A DNA stretch of 64,000 nt from Brachypodium distachyon (Eukaryota; Streptophyta; Magnoliopsida; Poales; Poaceae), in assembly GCF_000005505.3 (NCBI RefSeq), contig NC_016132.3:1736001-1800000 (forward strand), read 5' to 3'. A program made the position numbers and the translations under genes. Of the stretch, positions 21,157 through 32,309 are shown one piece after another. How positions within the stretch are numbered: the first letter of the stretch is position 1; each line of letters starts with the position of its first letter. The notes under the pieces were generated by a model. The model worked only from the letters and a program-made list of their open reading frames with translations, ran no database searches and was not told where the DNA came from.

Positions 21157-21583
21157 GGGCCGCCGGCAAAGTCTTTGCCGGCGGCCAAAACAACGGCTGT
21201 CGGCTAAGTAAAGTAACTTCACGGTTTGGACTTGTTAACGGCGACGCCGTCTCGCCACGTGGGCCCCGCTCGTCAAGCCTTTGCCGGCGGCCCTGAGGAA
21301 AAGCAGCAGGCAAAGAAGGGCGACGTGGCGCGAGCGCGCCGTGCTGTGCGTCACCCATGCCGGGCCCGCTCGTCAGGCCTTTGCTGGCGGCCCGGAGGAA
21401 AAGCCGCCGGCAAAGAAGGGCGACGTCACGCATTTGCCCAGAGGAGCTTTGCCGGTGATGCTCCGTGCCGACGGCCTTTGCCGGCGGCCCCGAGGAAAAG
21501 CCGTCGGCAAAGGCTTTGCCGACGGGCTTTTGGCCTTTGCCGGCGGCTGGAGGCCGCCGGCAAAGATGGTTTCTGCCGTAGTG
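21157..21583. mobile_element. CACTA element fragment with subterminal repeats
   Basis: The right end reads ..TTTCTGCCGTAGTG (21570-21583), the inverse of a CACTA terminus. Inside, the motif TTTGCCGGCGGC and its inverse occur many times, as in CACTA subterminal regions. No left CACTA terminus and no transposase are present, so it is 5' truncated and non-autonomous. The long GC-rich open frames on both strands are by-products of the repeats. Confidence 0.65.
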
Positions 21584-21754
21584 TGCCTCCATGAAAACCA
21601 GATTAGGCGCTAACTGCGTTGACTGACGAGTAGATTTAGGTATCTGAACTCGTATTTCATCGGCTGTGGAAACCCAGATGGTTTTAGGCCTTTCTTGAGT
21701 GTCGGATGAAAAAAGAAATCCAGGACATGATAATGATTGCTTAAAATGGGTCAT

Positions 21755-21975
21755 CCCGGCAATTGTCGAGTCAACTGGGCGCAACCCTTGAGTATGGGGT
21801 GCGACCAGGACTATTGTTGAGTTGATGGGGCGCAGCCCCTGAGTGTCGGGTGCGGCCAAGACTATTGTTGAGTCGACTGGGCGCAACCCCCGAGTGTCGG
21901 GTGCGGCCAAGACTATTGTTGAGTCGACTGGGCGCAGCCCCGAGTGTCAGGTGCGGCCAAGACTATTGTTGATTC
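21755..21975. repeat. 51-bp tandem repeat, ~4.3 copies
   Basis: The phrase 'gactattgttgagtcgactg' and its variants start at 21809, 21860, 21911 and 21961 (period 50-51), preceded by a diverged copy near 21755. The last two full copies are almost identical. It is probably part of the noncoding region of the gypsy element. Confidence 0.85.
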
Positions 21976-22276
21976 TTAGTAGAAGAAGAAAGACATCTTT
22001 ATTGCGTACCGGAGTACATAGTCGAGGAAGGGACAAAGAGTAGCAAAGCTGTGAACTAGAATATCTAAAGAGGAAAATTTAGTCGAGGAATGAGATAATA
22101 AAAAAGGATAAGCGTAAATGTGCGCCGCTCCTTTGTTGTAGGAGTCATCGATCCTTGTGCTCCTTAACCAGGCCTAGTTTGATCGGACGAGTGGAAGGAA
22201 AGTGTCATCCGCCTCCCACAGTCGAGCTGACAACTTGGTCTGCAAGAGACAGGGGCAAATGGCTCTTGTGGTAAAG

Positions 22277-22970
22277 CTAAATGGGTAAGACGGAGTCGGC
22301 ACAAGTGCGCAGGACTCCGTGTCCCTGAGTAGTATTTGAGATGGCTAGTGAAGGAGCACGTCCGGTTGGCGACTTGAGTTGCTGCGTCTTCTTCCGTGTG
22401 TCTTTAGTCGTCAAGCCCTTTTGGATCATGCAAAAATGGCCCACCGGAGCGGGGTAGTTGTCCGCAGTGGCAGGCACGGCTTTTGGTGGCGGCGCGTGTT
22501 GCACTGGCTGGATTGCTGCCGCGAAGTTTGCCGGAAGTGGCGGAGGTGGTGGAGCGCTGATGGCCAGAGCTCCTGGTATGGGAGGTGGCTGCAGTGCGGC
22601 AGCTCCCGTGCTGGCATACGGATGAGCGCCTGGTACCTGCGGGAACCCTGTATTTGTTGCGGCTTGCTGGGTTCTTGCGGTCTCGTTTTGAAGCTCTCTG
22701 AAACGTCTGCAGTCCATTAGCGAGTGACTTGGCCTGTCGTTGCCTTGTTCATCCTTGTAGACGTGAAAGGGGCAGGGAGACGCCAATTGTTGGGCGAGAC
22801 TCGGCTGTCCTCCTTCACATGGTTTCCGCTGCCATTACTGTTTGGGTTTGTTAGCTCCGCGGAAACCACCAGAATGGTTCCCTCCTTCGCGAGAGTCGAA
22901 AACAGCTGCGGAGGTGGTCGCGAAGAAGTCTGGTGCGGTTGTTTCGTCAAAGGCACGGCCAACATTTAGT
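22277..22970 (-). pseudogene. Ty3/gypsy gag fragment (C-terminal half)
   Basis: On the minus strand, REGGNHSGGFRGANKPK is followed by a stop, then a 170-codon frame with CPFHVYKDEQGNDRPSHSLM and DCRRFRELQNET, a Pro/Ala-rich linker and FCMIQKG. This is the usual linker between gag and protease in grass gypsy elements. The stop near 22855 and the abrupt end at 22277 show decay. No protease, RT or integrase follows on this strand; pol has been lost between here and the coiled-coil modules. Confidence 0.65.
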
Positions 22971-23380
22971 CCTGAGAGTCCAAAATATGCATGTACTTGG
23001 TAGGTCCTGATATAACATTTAGTGAACTTGCCAATACATTCAATGTATTGACCCTAGTGGCTGTGTCGTCTAATGATGCAGGTTATTCTGACGATGAGTA
23101 AGGTATCGTCGTGATTTGGGTTACGAGCCTGCATTCCAACGTGCTCTCTCCGTGGAGTAGTTGTGGTTCATCTTATCCTACCATTTCCGCTTTTTAGTTT
23201 TAAACTCTATTTTGGTTATGCGGACCCAAGAGGTCATGCAGAGTTGTAAAGTACTCTAAAATTCTGGATGAATGCGTCGTAATAAATTATTTGACCTTTG
23301 TATCTCGATATTTCATCTTGAAACTGTGTGTGCTAGTGAGTCGATTCAGGGATTAGCACTATAAGCACAGAGATCAAACC

Positions 23381-24037
23381 CTATATGGGCGAGGTCGCTT
23401 CACTCTCCTTGACCAGAGCCCGACGGGCCCTGAGGAGACAACAGATGTAAAGTTGCAGCTCCGCGGCGGTAGGGTTGGTCAAGATCACGCTAGAGTCGAG
23501 GGCTGCCTTGACTCGAGCTTGTTCCTCCGAGGTGCAATTGTTTTGGGACGTCATGTAGACTTGGGCGATGGTGCTTGGGGGCACGGGATCGCTGCTGCTG
23601 TGGTAGCTTTTTTGCTCAGAGCAGTTGCCAGCGTCGCCAGGGACGGGGCTTTCTGCTTGAAGGGTGTGATCTGACTCGACGGAGATCGGGTGGAGATCCG
23701 ACTCCTCAACGCCAAGAGGTTTCAAGAGATCTGAAGGTGAGAGCATCCTAATCGTAACAAAAGGTCGTAGACTCTTTAGAAAAGGAGTAACCAGATCTGG
23801 AAATCGAAGGATTCCAGTCCGATCGGCTCGTATGTGGTAATCTCTGAACATGAGATCCACGACAATGTGGAGTGCGTCGAAGACCGTGCGTCTGGCCGGT
23901 GGATGAGCGGTGAAGTGGTAGGGGCCAAAAGTCGTTGACTCCGCCTGAGTCGACGACTCGTCCGATGAAGATGAGGCTGTCGGAGTCGTATATCCGACAC
24001 ACGTCTTGTCCACAGTCGGTGCCAATGACAAAGGGTC
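23381..24037 (-). pseudogene. Ty3/gypsy gag N-terminal region, split by solo LTR
   Basis: Minus-strand frame of about 216 codons: Ser/Glu-rich start, YHFTAHPPARRTVFDALHIV, SPSDLLKPLGVEE, EEQARVKAALDSSVILTNPT and a helical AELQLYICCLLRARRALVKE end. It is typical of the leader part of gag in large grass gypsy elements. The frame is continuous across the solo LTR insertion if the 5-bp duplication is discounted, with a possible initiator ATG near 25401. It is non-functional because of the insertion and the missing pol. Confidence 0.6.
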
Positions 24038-25385
24038 TGTGAGATCGAGATAGGCAATCAGAGGGGGGGTGAATGATTGCGCGGAAGCAAATTAAAACTT
24101 TTCCCGAAAGTTCAAACCCTAAATCACCTTTCTGTCCGTGATAGTAAAACAGCCGTAACTTTTGATTGGATGAACCAAAAAATACGTATGAGTATGGAAA
24201 AGAAAGGTATTAAAATTATCTAACCAACGCAACAAGAATCAGCTCAATCGGACTTACCAATCAAAAGATATGATCAAAATAGTAACAGCTGACAGAAAGT
24301 TACGAGGATTAATCTAAAACCAATTTCGAGGAATAACAAGAAAGATGAATTAATTGCAATCTTCTCTTGATCTCGTGATAAACCTGCAGCAAAGTATTAT
24401 AAAATTTTGATGAACCTGCACCAAAGTATTAGAAAGATCTAGCACGAAGATTTCACGAAGATCCGAGAAGAACAGAGATGACACCGCCAACGAATCTCTT
24501 TATTGCAACGATGTCGATCGATTACAAAAGATGCAACCATGCATCCAAGAACTCTCCAAGAATTGATCTAGATCCAAAGCTTTGAGTTCCCTCACGTCCT
24601 TGCTAAAACCCTAGCTAGGATGCCCTCTATTTATAAGGGAAAATTCGCAACCCTAAACCGAATCCGAATCCAACACGGACTCCTCTGTCCCGGTCAGTAT
24701 TTTGCCCGTGGGGCCCGCATACGACCTCGGATTGAGATGACTCCAAAATCAAAGTTGTTCGTCTCGACGACGCACACAACTTTCATGTGGATCACTTTTC
24801 CATCCGACGCCATCTTAATGACGCTACTGTTTAATCTTTAAACAGCTCTCATCCAGCCACGGCTGGACCTATATATCTTCACCTCGATGTCACTTCATGC
24901 CATCAACTCTTCTTGTGATGTCTTCAAAACTCGACCATCACGTATCGAATATCTCCAATACCGTACATCTCCGGTATAAACAACATACGACAAACCGGTG
25001 CCCTCCCGGATCATCGTAGCCTTCACTTCCATTGTTCCTTCGCACGAACGTCCCGCATGACCTTGATCCTCGACCTCAGCTTCCCAAGCTTCGTCTCTCG
25101 ATCCCGTCATCGACCACGTTCTTCTAGCTCCGGCAACACCTGAAAGCGAACACACAAATAACCAGTACGAGCACAAGTCCACGACTTGACTCAGGGTAAG
25201 TTTCACATAACTCACGCCATGTTTTCACATAAGAAACTAATGGATCAGCACACCACTAGCAAAGCACTAAGTCCAAACAAGATACATGTCATCACTTAAA
25301 TATCCATATTATCCAAAGTATCCACATCAATGTTTCATCTAAAACACTTGCCAATGTTACACATCACATATGATTTCACAGGGTC
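24033..25385 (+). mobile_element. solo LTR (24038-25380) with GGGTC target duplication
   Basis: The element starts TGTGAGATC and ends GATTTCACA (TGTGA/TCACA inverted ends). GGGTC is duplicated exactly at 24033-24037 and 25381-25385, as for LTR-retrotransposon insertion. Length is 1343 bp; no internal domain, so it is a solo LTR from unequal recombination. A TATA-like TATTTATAAG lies at 24629 in plus orientation. It interrupts gag of the older gypsy element. The superfamily cannot be told. Confidence 0.85.
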
Positions 25386-25429
25386 AACTTCGACAATGCC
25401 CATGGTGAAGAGCTTTAGACCATGGACGA

Positions 25430-26010
25430 GCTACGTGTGTGTGTGTCGGCGAACCCGTCGGCTAACAAGGAGTAGGGGGACATGAATTTACCCAGCTTCG
25501 GGCCCCTCGGAAGGTAATACTCCTACGTCCTTCTTGTCTGACCTTGTATTGATGAGTCGATTACAAAGCTGCCGCAGAGGCTAAGTGCTCAGATTGGATC
25601 TGGCGGGTGCGTCTCGGCGACTTCTATGATGTTGGGTGTCTACTTGGAGATTCTCTCTCCTTGGCTTCCCCCTCCTGATCCTTTATATATGCAAGAGGCC
25701 AGGTCTCAGGGAGAGACATCATGGAGATATATGATGTTTAAACTTCCTTATCTTGAGCCGCAAGGTTTGGACATGTAGACTCCAGGAGTTGTAGTCGTTC
25801 TCCTCATGGACCTCGTCGTGGGCCATTGTGGGTTTTCTTGAGTCGAGTATGTGATTAGTCATAACCACGTCACCAGCAGCCCAATATCTACGTCCAAACG
25901 AAGCCCGAGAAATGTGGTGTTTTCTTGGGTTATTTTTTTCTGAATGGGTCCTGCCCTTGGGCAATTTGGCACTGTCGACGCTGTGGAGAAAACGATCGTT
26001 TGACCCCGGT
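25430..26010 (-). mobile_element. LTR / leader region of the decayed gypsy element
   Basis: The minus strand shows TATATAAAGG (about 25682-25690) followed by a transcript-start-like stretch. Near 25490-25530 comes 'gaggggcccgaagctgggta', a phrase common at the LTR-leader junction of grass gypsy elements. It lies upstream of gag in the right orientation. Exact LTR borders and the second LTR were not found. Confidence 0.45.
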
Positions 26011-26099
26011 GCTAAATTGCAGTGAAATAGCAAACTTGACTTTAGGACGTTGGTGATGCCTTTAGGGAGAAGGATTTATACAAGAAGTTTCAGTAGATG

Positions 26100-26674
26100 T
26101 TCTGGGAGAAATCTTGCTGATATTGAGGATTTCAAAAAGCAAGATGAACAAATCAATATTGAGAAGCGACCTTCAGAAAAACAAATTTTTTGGAGAAAAT
26201 CTGAATGAGTTAACTTGGGACCCATGTACCCTATCTCTCTCTCTCTCTCCAATTTTCATTATTTGGAACATACGTACAGTATATGGTTCACGGCTTACTT
26301 TATTGTGGCGTAATGTGCTGATTTACTTTGTAGGGAGGAACAAGAGAGGAAGGGAGACGCACGAGAATGAGGGGGCTCAGGGATGGGCATCGGGCTAAGG
26401 GCGGTGAGGGGGAGTGAGAGTGTGTGAGGTACGATTGAGAGAATGGTTGAGATAGAGAGACGAGGCACTACGTGGGGTGAGTTTTCTTTTTATATTAAGT
26501 ACATATGCATTTAATTATTATTATTGTCGTATGACTCAAGATAACTTCATTTAATCTAATCTTTACGCTAATTAATTTTTTTCTTGTTACTATATTTGCT
26601 CGGGAAGTTGTAAGCAGGGTGAAGAACCGCACATGAGTTTGTCGATCCGTGGCAACGCACGGGCAACTTACTAG
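26100..26674 (+). mobile_element. Helitron 3' end (possible non-autonomous Helitron)
   Basis: A perfect 5-bp-stem hairpin CCGTG-GCAACG-CACGG (26647-26662) is followed eight bases later by CTAG (26671-26674) and a T, the diagnostic Helitron 3' structure. The sequence before it is AT-rich with a CT microsatellite (about 26232-26250) and no coding region. The 5' limit given is a guess. Confidence 0.5.
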
Positions 26675-26709
26675 TATAGTTGAAACTACTACCAAAACTA
26701 AGAGATCGT

Positions 26710-27069
26710 CTACTCGGAGTCCGAGCCCAAGTCGATGATCTCTGGCTGCTCTGTCCAAGCCTCCATGTCGTCGTCGTCCGACCATGGATACCAGCACTCG
26801 TCCTCCTCCTCCTTGACCGGAGGGAACGCGTGCGCCGGCGGTGGTGGCGGTGGCGGCGGGAGAGCGTCGTCGTCTCGCTGGAGTTGGGAGAGGTAGAGCG
26901 TCGCCCCAAGGTCGGGCCAGTGCCCGAGCTCCTCCCGCTCCGACTCCTGGATGGCCATCGCCACCATCGCCTCCTCCTCCTCGGCGGCGCCACCCCCTCA
27001 TTGGGCGCCTCCTCATCGGGCGCCTCCTCCTTGAGGACGACGGCGGCGGCGGCTGAGGGAGGCGGCGGG
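26710..27069 (-). pseudogene. DNA-transposon-associated ORF, C-terminal part
   Basis: Minus-strand translation gives EEEEAMVAMAIQESEREELG, HWPDLGATL, a Pro-rich stretch, then CWYPWSDDDDMEAWTEQPE and IIDLGSDSE before the stop. This acidic end is one I associate with an ORF carried by repeated grass DNA transposons, whose N-terminal part is at 29340-29725. Between the two lies the copia fragment, and the middle of the protein is missing. The N-terminal side shows a frameshift near 26980. Not functional. Confidence 0.45.
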
Positions 27070-28382
27070 TGTTGGGAATATGCCCTAGAGGCAATCATGT
27101 ATGATGTAATTCCCAATGTATTCATAAAGATTATTAAGTTGTCCTTATTTGAACATCTGATATGTATAATTGAATATGTGATTTGATTGTGGAACTATGT
27201 ATTCATGTTGTTCATACTAAATTGTCCTTGGTCATTGAGGTTGTGCTGGACACATAACCTAGACTAATGTGAAAGTTGGCTGATGACTCGGTTCCACTTG
27301 TCATGGGCATGGTGATGTCATTCCAGCTTACACGGACTCGGCTAAAGAGTTTAGCGAGTCGGACTGACCCATATTGAGATGCAACGAGTAGGTCGTCATT
27401 TGCATGTCTCAATCAATGTAATCCTTAGACCTGAGGTTATCGCACAATCCGAGTTGTGGATCACCAACTTAGGTTTTGTCAAACGTTGTTTCGTAACAGG
27501 GCAGTTATAAAGGCAGAGTTCGGGTTGACTGAGAATCAAGCTGTGTGATGTGGATAACCAAGATGGGATTTTGCCCCTCCGACTGGAGAGATATTCTCTG
27601 GGCCCTCTCGAGTGATATGATTCGGGAAGCATGGCCATGCGCGACTCGGTTAACTGTTAACCGGGTCGATCGACTAAGAGTTAGTCGGATGAATCGTATA
27701 TCACAGATCGAGAAGAGAGTTGAACTATTAAAGGGATGACGATTAATCGCTTATAGTTCGACAAGGTATATCGTGAGGCAAAAGGGACTAAGACGTATGT
27801 CACATTGGAAGGTACGTCGTCATGACTCGATGGTACTTGGGAGTCGGCACGTTCTGCTAGGAGCCGCTACCGATTGATCGATTGAGAGTCGGACTCCAAT
27901 CGTGTCCAAGTCGCCATGAGCCTGCGGGGTCACACACTTAAGAGCGGGAGCAAGTATTTGGTCGGGTTGGACCCAAACCGGAAATGGGTTGACAATGCGA
28001 GTTGGACTCGCAGAGTGGATGGGCCACAAGTACTGGAGCCCACTTCTACTCGGTATATAAGCAGGGGTGTGGGATGCCTAAGGGGCATGGTTCGCCACTC
28101 TCATGCGTTGAGAACCCTAGCCCCATTCAGTCCAACCATCGCACCGGACCTAGCAGTCCGCCGCCGGAGCTCCTCCTCGCACGTGTGGATACCGGCAGAG
28201 GTGCTGTACGTTCAGCACTTCGACGATCGCGGGATTGGATCGGCTGGATCGGATCGAGAGACTGCACTGCATCAAGGCGCTGCATCGATAATCCGCAACT
28301 GCGCGTCTAGTGGTAATCCTCGTGGCCTTCTACCTCGGCTAGATCGTAGGAAAAGTTTTGTTTATCTCTACGCGCCCCTTCA
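27070..28382 (+). mobile_element. Ty1/copia LTR (BARE/Angela-like, 1313 bp)
   Basis: Starts TGTTGGGAATATGCCCTAG, very close to the start of BARE/Angela LTRs, and ends ..CCTTCA one base before the primer-binding site. TATATAA at 28054-28060 is placed as expected for the U3/R border. Only this 5' LTR is present; no second copy is in the window. Confidence 0.8.
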
Positions 28383-28383
28383 G

Positions 28384-28395
28384 TGGTATCAGAGC
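28384..28395 (+). promoter_or_regulatory. primer-binding site (initiator Met-tRNA type)
   Basis: TGGTATCAGAGC, the standard copia primer-binding site, one base after the LTR end. This fixes the element's orientation as plus. Confidence 0.9.
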
Positions 28396-29336
28396 GGTAG
28401 CTTCTGGTATTAGGCCCTTGATCGCGCATATGTGATATGCAGTAGGCATTAGATTGGATCTAATTGCTGTTTTGGTGGTCGATCTATGAGATAGATCGGT
28501 TTTGTACAAGGTTGATTGGATCAATCATACTCGGGGAGATGGATGATCTGTTGTCCGTGATCATACCGCTAAGGTCGTGGAACGACATACCCCTACCGGT
28601 TGGTTTCCGCCATCGGGGTATACTGTGACACGTAAATCCAGTTGCGGTGATCGAAGATCAAAGAGTTTGGCCGAATCGGAACACAGACCGCCGGCTTCGC
28701 CCTGTCGTAGCGCCTTAGATGTCGTTGCGAGGTTCACAACGCCGGTAGATATCGTTTCTATGCATAACTTGTTTTTGCAGGATGTTGTGAATGGTATGAC
28801 TTATGTGCATGTGATGTGTGTAATCCATACGTGATCTGCGTGTCACGTTTTTTGTCAGCCGGCTGGAGCCTAGGTGCTGTCATTTATTGTATAACGACCT
28901 GCGTGTCGAATTCTCCATGTAATTTCCGTTCACTAGCTAATGTAGCTATTTAGAGAACCTGGAGGACATGCAATCCGATGTACAAGTCGGCGACATGGAG
29001 TAAGGCGGCACGTGACAAGAGTTGGCACGAGTCTACTTACGAGCTTTGTGGAGATGGAGATCACCATGAAGAGAGCCATACCATTTCACATTATAATTGC
29101 TTTATTTGTGTTATTGTTATGCCTCAGTTTTACCTCTATTAGATAGTTGGTAGTTTAAATCTCTCAAAGAAGGTCTAGTCGGTCGCCCCGCCAAGTGCTG
29201 CACCATCACAAGTTGGACATTCTTGGTAGTGGGCTCATGAAATTGAGGTGCTACCAATTCTTTCCAACTAGGTGGGTTTGAGTCGGACTCTTACAGCGGA
29301 AGCACTTGGTAAGCTAGACGAGTTCATCACAACGGT
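28396..29336 (+). mobile_element. truncated copia leader
   Basis: Untranslated leader following the primer-binding site. It ends near a block with 'cagcggaagcacttggtaag', reminiscent of the start of gag in this group. No gag, protease, integrase or RT is present. The element stops abruptly against the DNA-transposon ORF at about 29336. Confidence 0.55.
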
Positions 29337-29725
29337 TGTGGGGCTCGGGGCGAGGTAGGTCGGGAGTCCCAGTACGGGCTATCCTCCGCGTACGCCGGGT
29401 CGTCACCGAGGTCGTCGGGGAGCTCGGACCGCTAGCGTCAGATTTCAACCTGGCGCGCGCGGCCGCTCGCCGGGACGGGTGGCACAGGAACCCGCTCAGG
29501 ATTCAAGTGCCACCCGTGTGGGAGGTGCACGTCGGGCCACGGCAGCGGAATGCCGTGGTCCCAGTAGTGCGCCACCGTGCGCACTTCGATGTTCATACGC
29601 CCTTCCCGCGTCCTCCTCGCCGGCGTGAGGCGGAAGGGCGTCGCGAGCCGCCGGTTGCGGGTGCCGGACGACGACCCCGCCTCATGGTCGTTCCTCGTCG
29701 GCGGGAACATCCTCTTGGGCACCAT
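29337..29725 (-). pseudogene. DNA-transposon-associated ORF, N-terminal part
   Basis: Minus strand: VPKRMFPPTRNDHEAGSSSG, VAHYWDHGIPLPWPDVHLPH, RVPVPPVPASGRARQVEI, then a stop. In the neighbouring frame LPDDLGDDPAYAEDSPYWDS follows, which is the expected continuation. I associate this 'Pro-rich VPVPPVP then DPAYA.DSP.W' order with ORFs inside Triticeae DNA transposons. Truncated at the copia junction; pairs with 26710-27069. Confidence 0.5.
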
Positions 29726-29829
29726 TTTATGGTTGGTGGTCGCCGGGGAGCTAGGGTTTTGGCTCGGTGTGAAGTGGGGTGGGTGAGTGGGGAATGGGGA
29801 CGGCTGGTCCCCATTTAATATGACCGGGG

Positions 29830-30260
29830 CCGGGTGCTAGCGGTCGCTGCCAGGTGGGTCCGGAAGGCGAAAGGGCTTTGACCAGCTGACCCTGAGCGGA
29901 CGCGCGGACTGAGCCGGCGCTCCGTTTCTCGGCCCGTGGGGACGCAAATCCGGCGCAGATTTGCGCCCGGAATGCGTCTTCGTGGACCAAACAATGGGCG
30001 CCCGCCCAAATGGGTCGCCCCGCTGGATGGCACATTTGGTCCGTTTCCTGCAAACTGACCGCGTCGGCCGAAATGGGTCGCCCCGCTGGAGGTGACAGGG
30101 CAACTCCAGCCACGCGACCCAAACGGACCACTTTTTATGGTCATTTTTGTCCGTTTGGGTTGCGGACCGGACAGAAAATGGTCCGAGTCCAGCCTTTGTC
30201 CGTTTGGGTCGGGCCGTGCGTCCAGCGGGGGGACGCAAATTGAGAATAAAAAAACAAAAA
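29830..30260. mobile_element. terminal region of a DNA transposon
   Basis: Repeated short blocks 'aaatgggtcgccccgctgga' (30009 and 30070) and several copies of 'gtccgtttgggt' with the inverse 'acccaaacggac' form a GC-rich terminal/subterminal structure. It lies directly upstream of the minus-strand ORF at 29725. Borders and target duplication were not identified. Confidence 0.4.
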
Positions 30261-30441
30261 TGGGGAAGAACACAACATGAATCTAAACATATTTGCTTCA
30301 TCTCATATATGGCCTTCGTCCTCCTACACAAGGAGGGGAATGATGATTATACCAGAGTGGGTTGTGAACCACTTAGAAAAACTAAATTTCTAAAATGGTT
30401 CATAACCCACCCCTGTGTAGCCAGCTTTCCAGTCCCGGAAG

Positions 30442-30589
30442 CTACTCGTCGTCATCGGGGAACTGGAGTAGCGGCGCCACATCCTTGTCGGCTTGCCAGG
30501 CCCAACGTTTTATTCTGAACGCACGGTCCGCCGCCATCCCCGTGGTGATCTCCACGTCGTCCAAGGCCTTACGGCGGGCGTCGTCCTTT
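30442..30589 (-). pseudogene. DNA-transposon ORF remnant
   Basis: Minus frame DDARRKALDDVEITTGMAAD then IKRWAWQADKDV and QFPDDDE before TAG at 30442-30444. It looks like the end of a transposon ORF and is fused at about 30589 to a plus-strand gypsy integrase fragment. Confidence 0.3.
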
Positions 30590-31978
30590 CATGACAGTCC
30601 AGTGGGAGGGCATTCAGGCTTCCCAATAACTTATAAGCGCATCAAAGCTTTGTTTCGTTGGGTGGGTATGTATAAGTTCATTCACCAACAAGTGCAGACT
30701 TGTTTGATTTGCCAACAAGCTAAGCCAGAGAGATTACCTTATCCAGGGCTGCTACAGCCATTACCTGTACCTCAAGGAGCTTGGGACACTGTCACTATGG
30801 ATTTTACTTCTGGTAATGCTAATTGTATCATTGTTTTCATTGATACTTACACCAAGTATGGCCATTTTGTACCTTTACATCATCCGTTCCAAGCACAAAA
30901 TGTGGTTGATGTGTTCATGGATACAGTCTATAAATTGCATGGTATGCCACGTTTCTTAGTGTCTGACAGAGATAAGATTTTTACAAGTCAGTTTTGGCAA
31001 GGAGTGATGAAACATACAGGAGCTAGACTCAATATGAGTTCTTCCTACCATCCTCGGTCTGATGGACAAACTGAACGAGTTAATCAACAAATTGAGTGTT
31101 ATCTCAGGTGCTTTATTAGTTCTCATCCAACCGAGTGGAGCAAATGGTTGTCCCTTTGTGAATTCTGGTACAATACCAACTGGCACTCAGCTCTGGACAA
31201 ATCTCCATTTGAGGTGTTGTATGGCTATGCTCCACGATCCTATGGCATTTCTGCTGCAGATACAGTTGCTGCTCCTGATCTCCATCAGTGGCTGGATCAG
31301 AGGGTTCTTATTAATGCTTCCATTCGTCAACATTTACTCAGAGTTAAACAGCGTATGAAACACCAGGCAAATAAGCATCGCACTGAGAGAGTTTTTGCTG
31401 TTGGTGACATGGTTTTTCTGAAACTGCAACCATATGTTCAATCTTCAGTGGTTCAACGGGCATCTCACAAGCTTGCTTTCCGCTACTTTGGGCCTTATAA
31501 GATCATTGACAAGATTGGTCAGGTGGCGTACAAGTTGGAGTTATCACCTTCAAGTGGTATTCATCCAGTAATTCATGTGTCGCAACTGAAGCGCTATTTG
31601 CCTCCTCAAGTTCAGGTACATTCAGAGTTACCTGTCGCTGATGCTAACTTTCAGGTGCCTCTTCAGATTTTGCAGCAGCGAGTTGTTACTCGGGGTGTTA
31701 CGTCATTGGCTCAAGTTCTGGTGCGTTGGAGTGATTATTCTCCGGAGCTGGCCACCTGGGAAGATCTGGATACATTGAAGCAGATGTTTCCTCATGCGCC
31801 GGCTTGGGGCCAAGCCGGTTTTCAAGACCCGGCGAATGTCAGGGACGTTGTTGCTGACGAGGCTGAGTCACCTAAAACAAGACAAGAGGAGACCAATTCC
31901 AATGATGGACCAACAGGCCGGCCCAGGAGGGGGCACATTACACCAGCAAGACTAGCCGGCCCAGAGTGGGTTCGCTGA
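30590..31978 (+). pseudogene. Ty3/gypsy integrase with chromodomain (chromovirus fragment)
   Basis: A single open frame holds the zinc-binding HHCC domain (HDSPVGGHSGF, CLICQQAK) and the D,D,E core (TMDFTSG; FLVSDRDKIF; HPRSDGQTERVNQQIE). It also has the GPY-type region (FRYFGPYKIIDKIG, HPVIHVSQLK) and a C-terminal chromodomain (QVLVRWSDYSPELATWED), which targets chromovirus integration to chromatin. The integrase region itself shows no break. Protease, RT and RNase H are missing: the frame runs on its 5' side into unrelated transposon DNA, so the ATG at about 30395 belongs to a chimeric frame. An isolated pol 3' fragment, dead as an element. Confidence 0.85.
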
Positions 31979-32305
31979 GGAGTTTTCTTTTTAGTTTCCT
32001 TCTTCCTTAGTTTTGCTAAGGATTGGACGAACTTGTATGTTGAACCGTGCTGACGGTGGCTGTGAGGGTGCATGGGCGGAGCGGCGCCGCCGTTTTACCA
32101 TAACATTTCCCTGAATTCGTGAGTAGCTAGGGTTCTTGAGGGCGTAGATCCAGCTACCGCTAACACGTACCTACATGCTTTAGAGGCCTGATTCAATACA
32201 CCCACCTCCCCAAACTCAGAAGTGTAGGATTACCTTTTCACGTCTTTTTTTCTTATTCCACCTGCTCTTCAGTCGACCATTCTTTTCTTTCTCCTGCCTT
32301 CTTTC
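31979..32305 (+). other. 3' flank of integrase fragment
   Basis: A purine tract (aggagggggc, about 31925) inside the end of the frame could be the polypurine tract. An LTR would start nearby but its end cannot be defined. Nothing else seen. Confidence 0.35.
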
Positions 32306-32309
32306 TCTC

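Noticed and set aside
20840..21910. 356-codon minus-strand frame
   Set aside because: Runs through CACTA subterminal repeats and the 51-bp tandem repeat; repetitive composition explains the absence of stops.
28384..28395. tRNA-like sequence
   Set aside because: It is only the 12-base primer-binding site of the copia element; no tRNA gene body or terminator.
29336..29818. 160-codon plus-strand frame
   Set aside because: Shadow of the minus-strand transposon ORF, which has the recognisable motifs.
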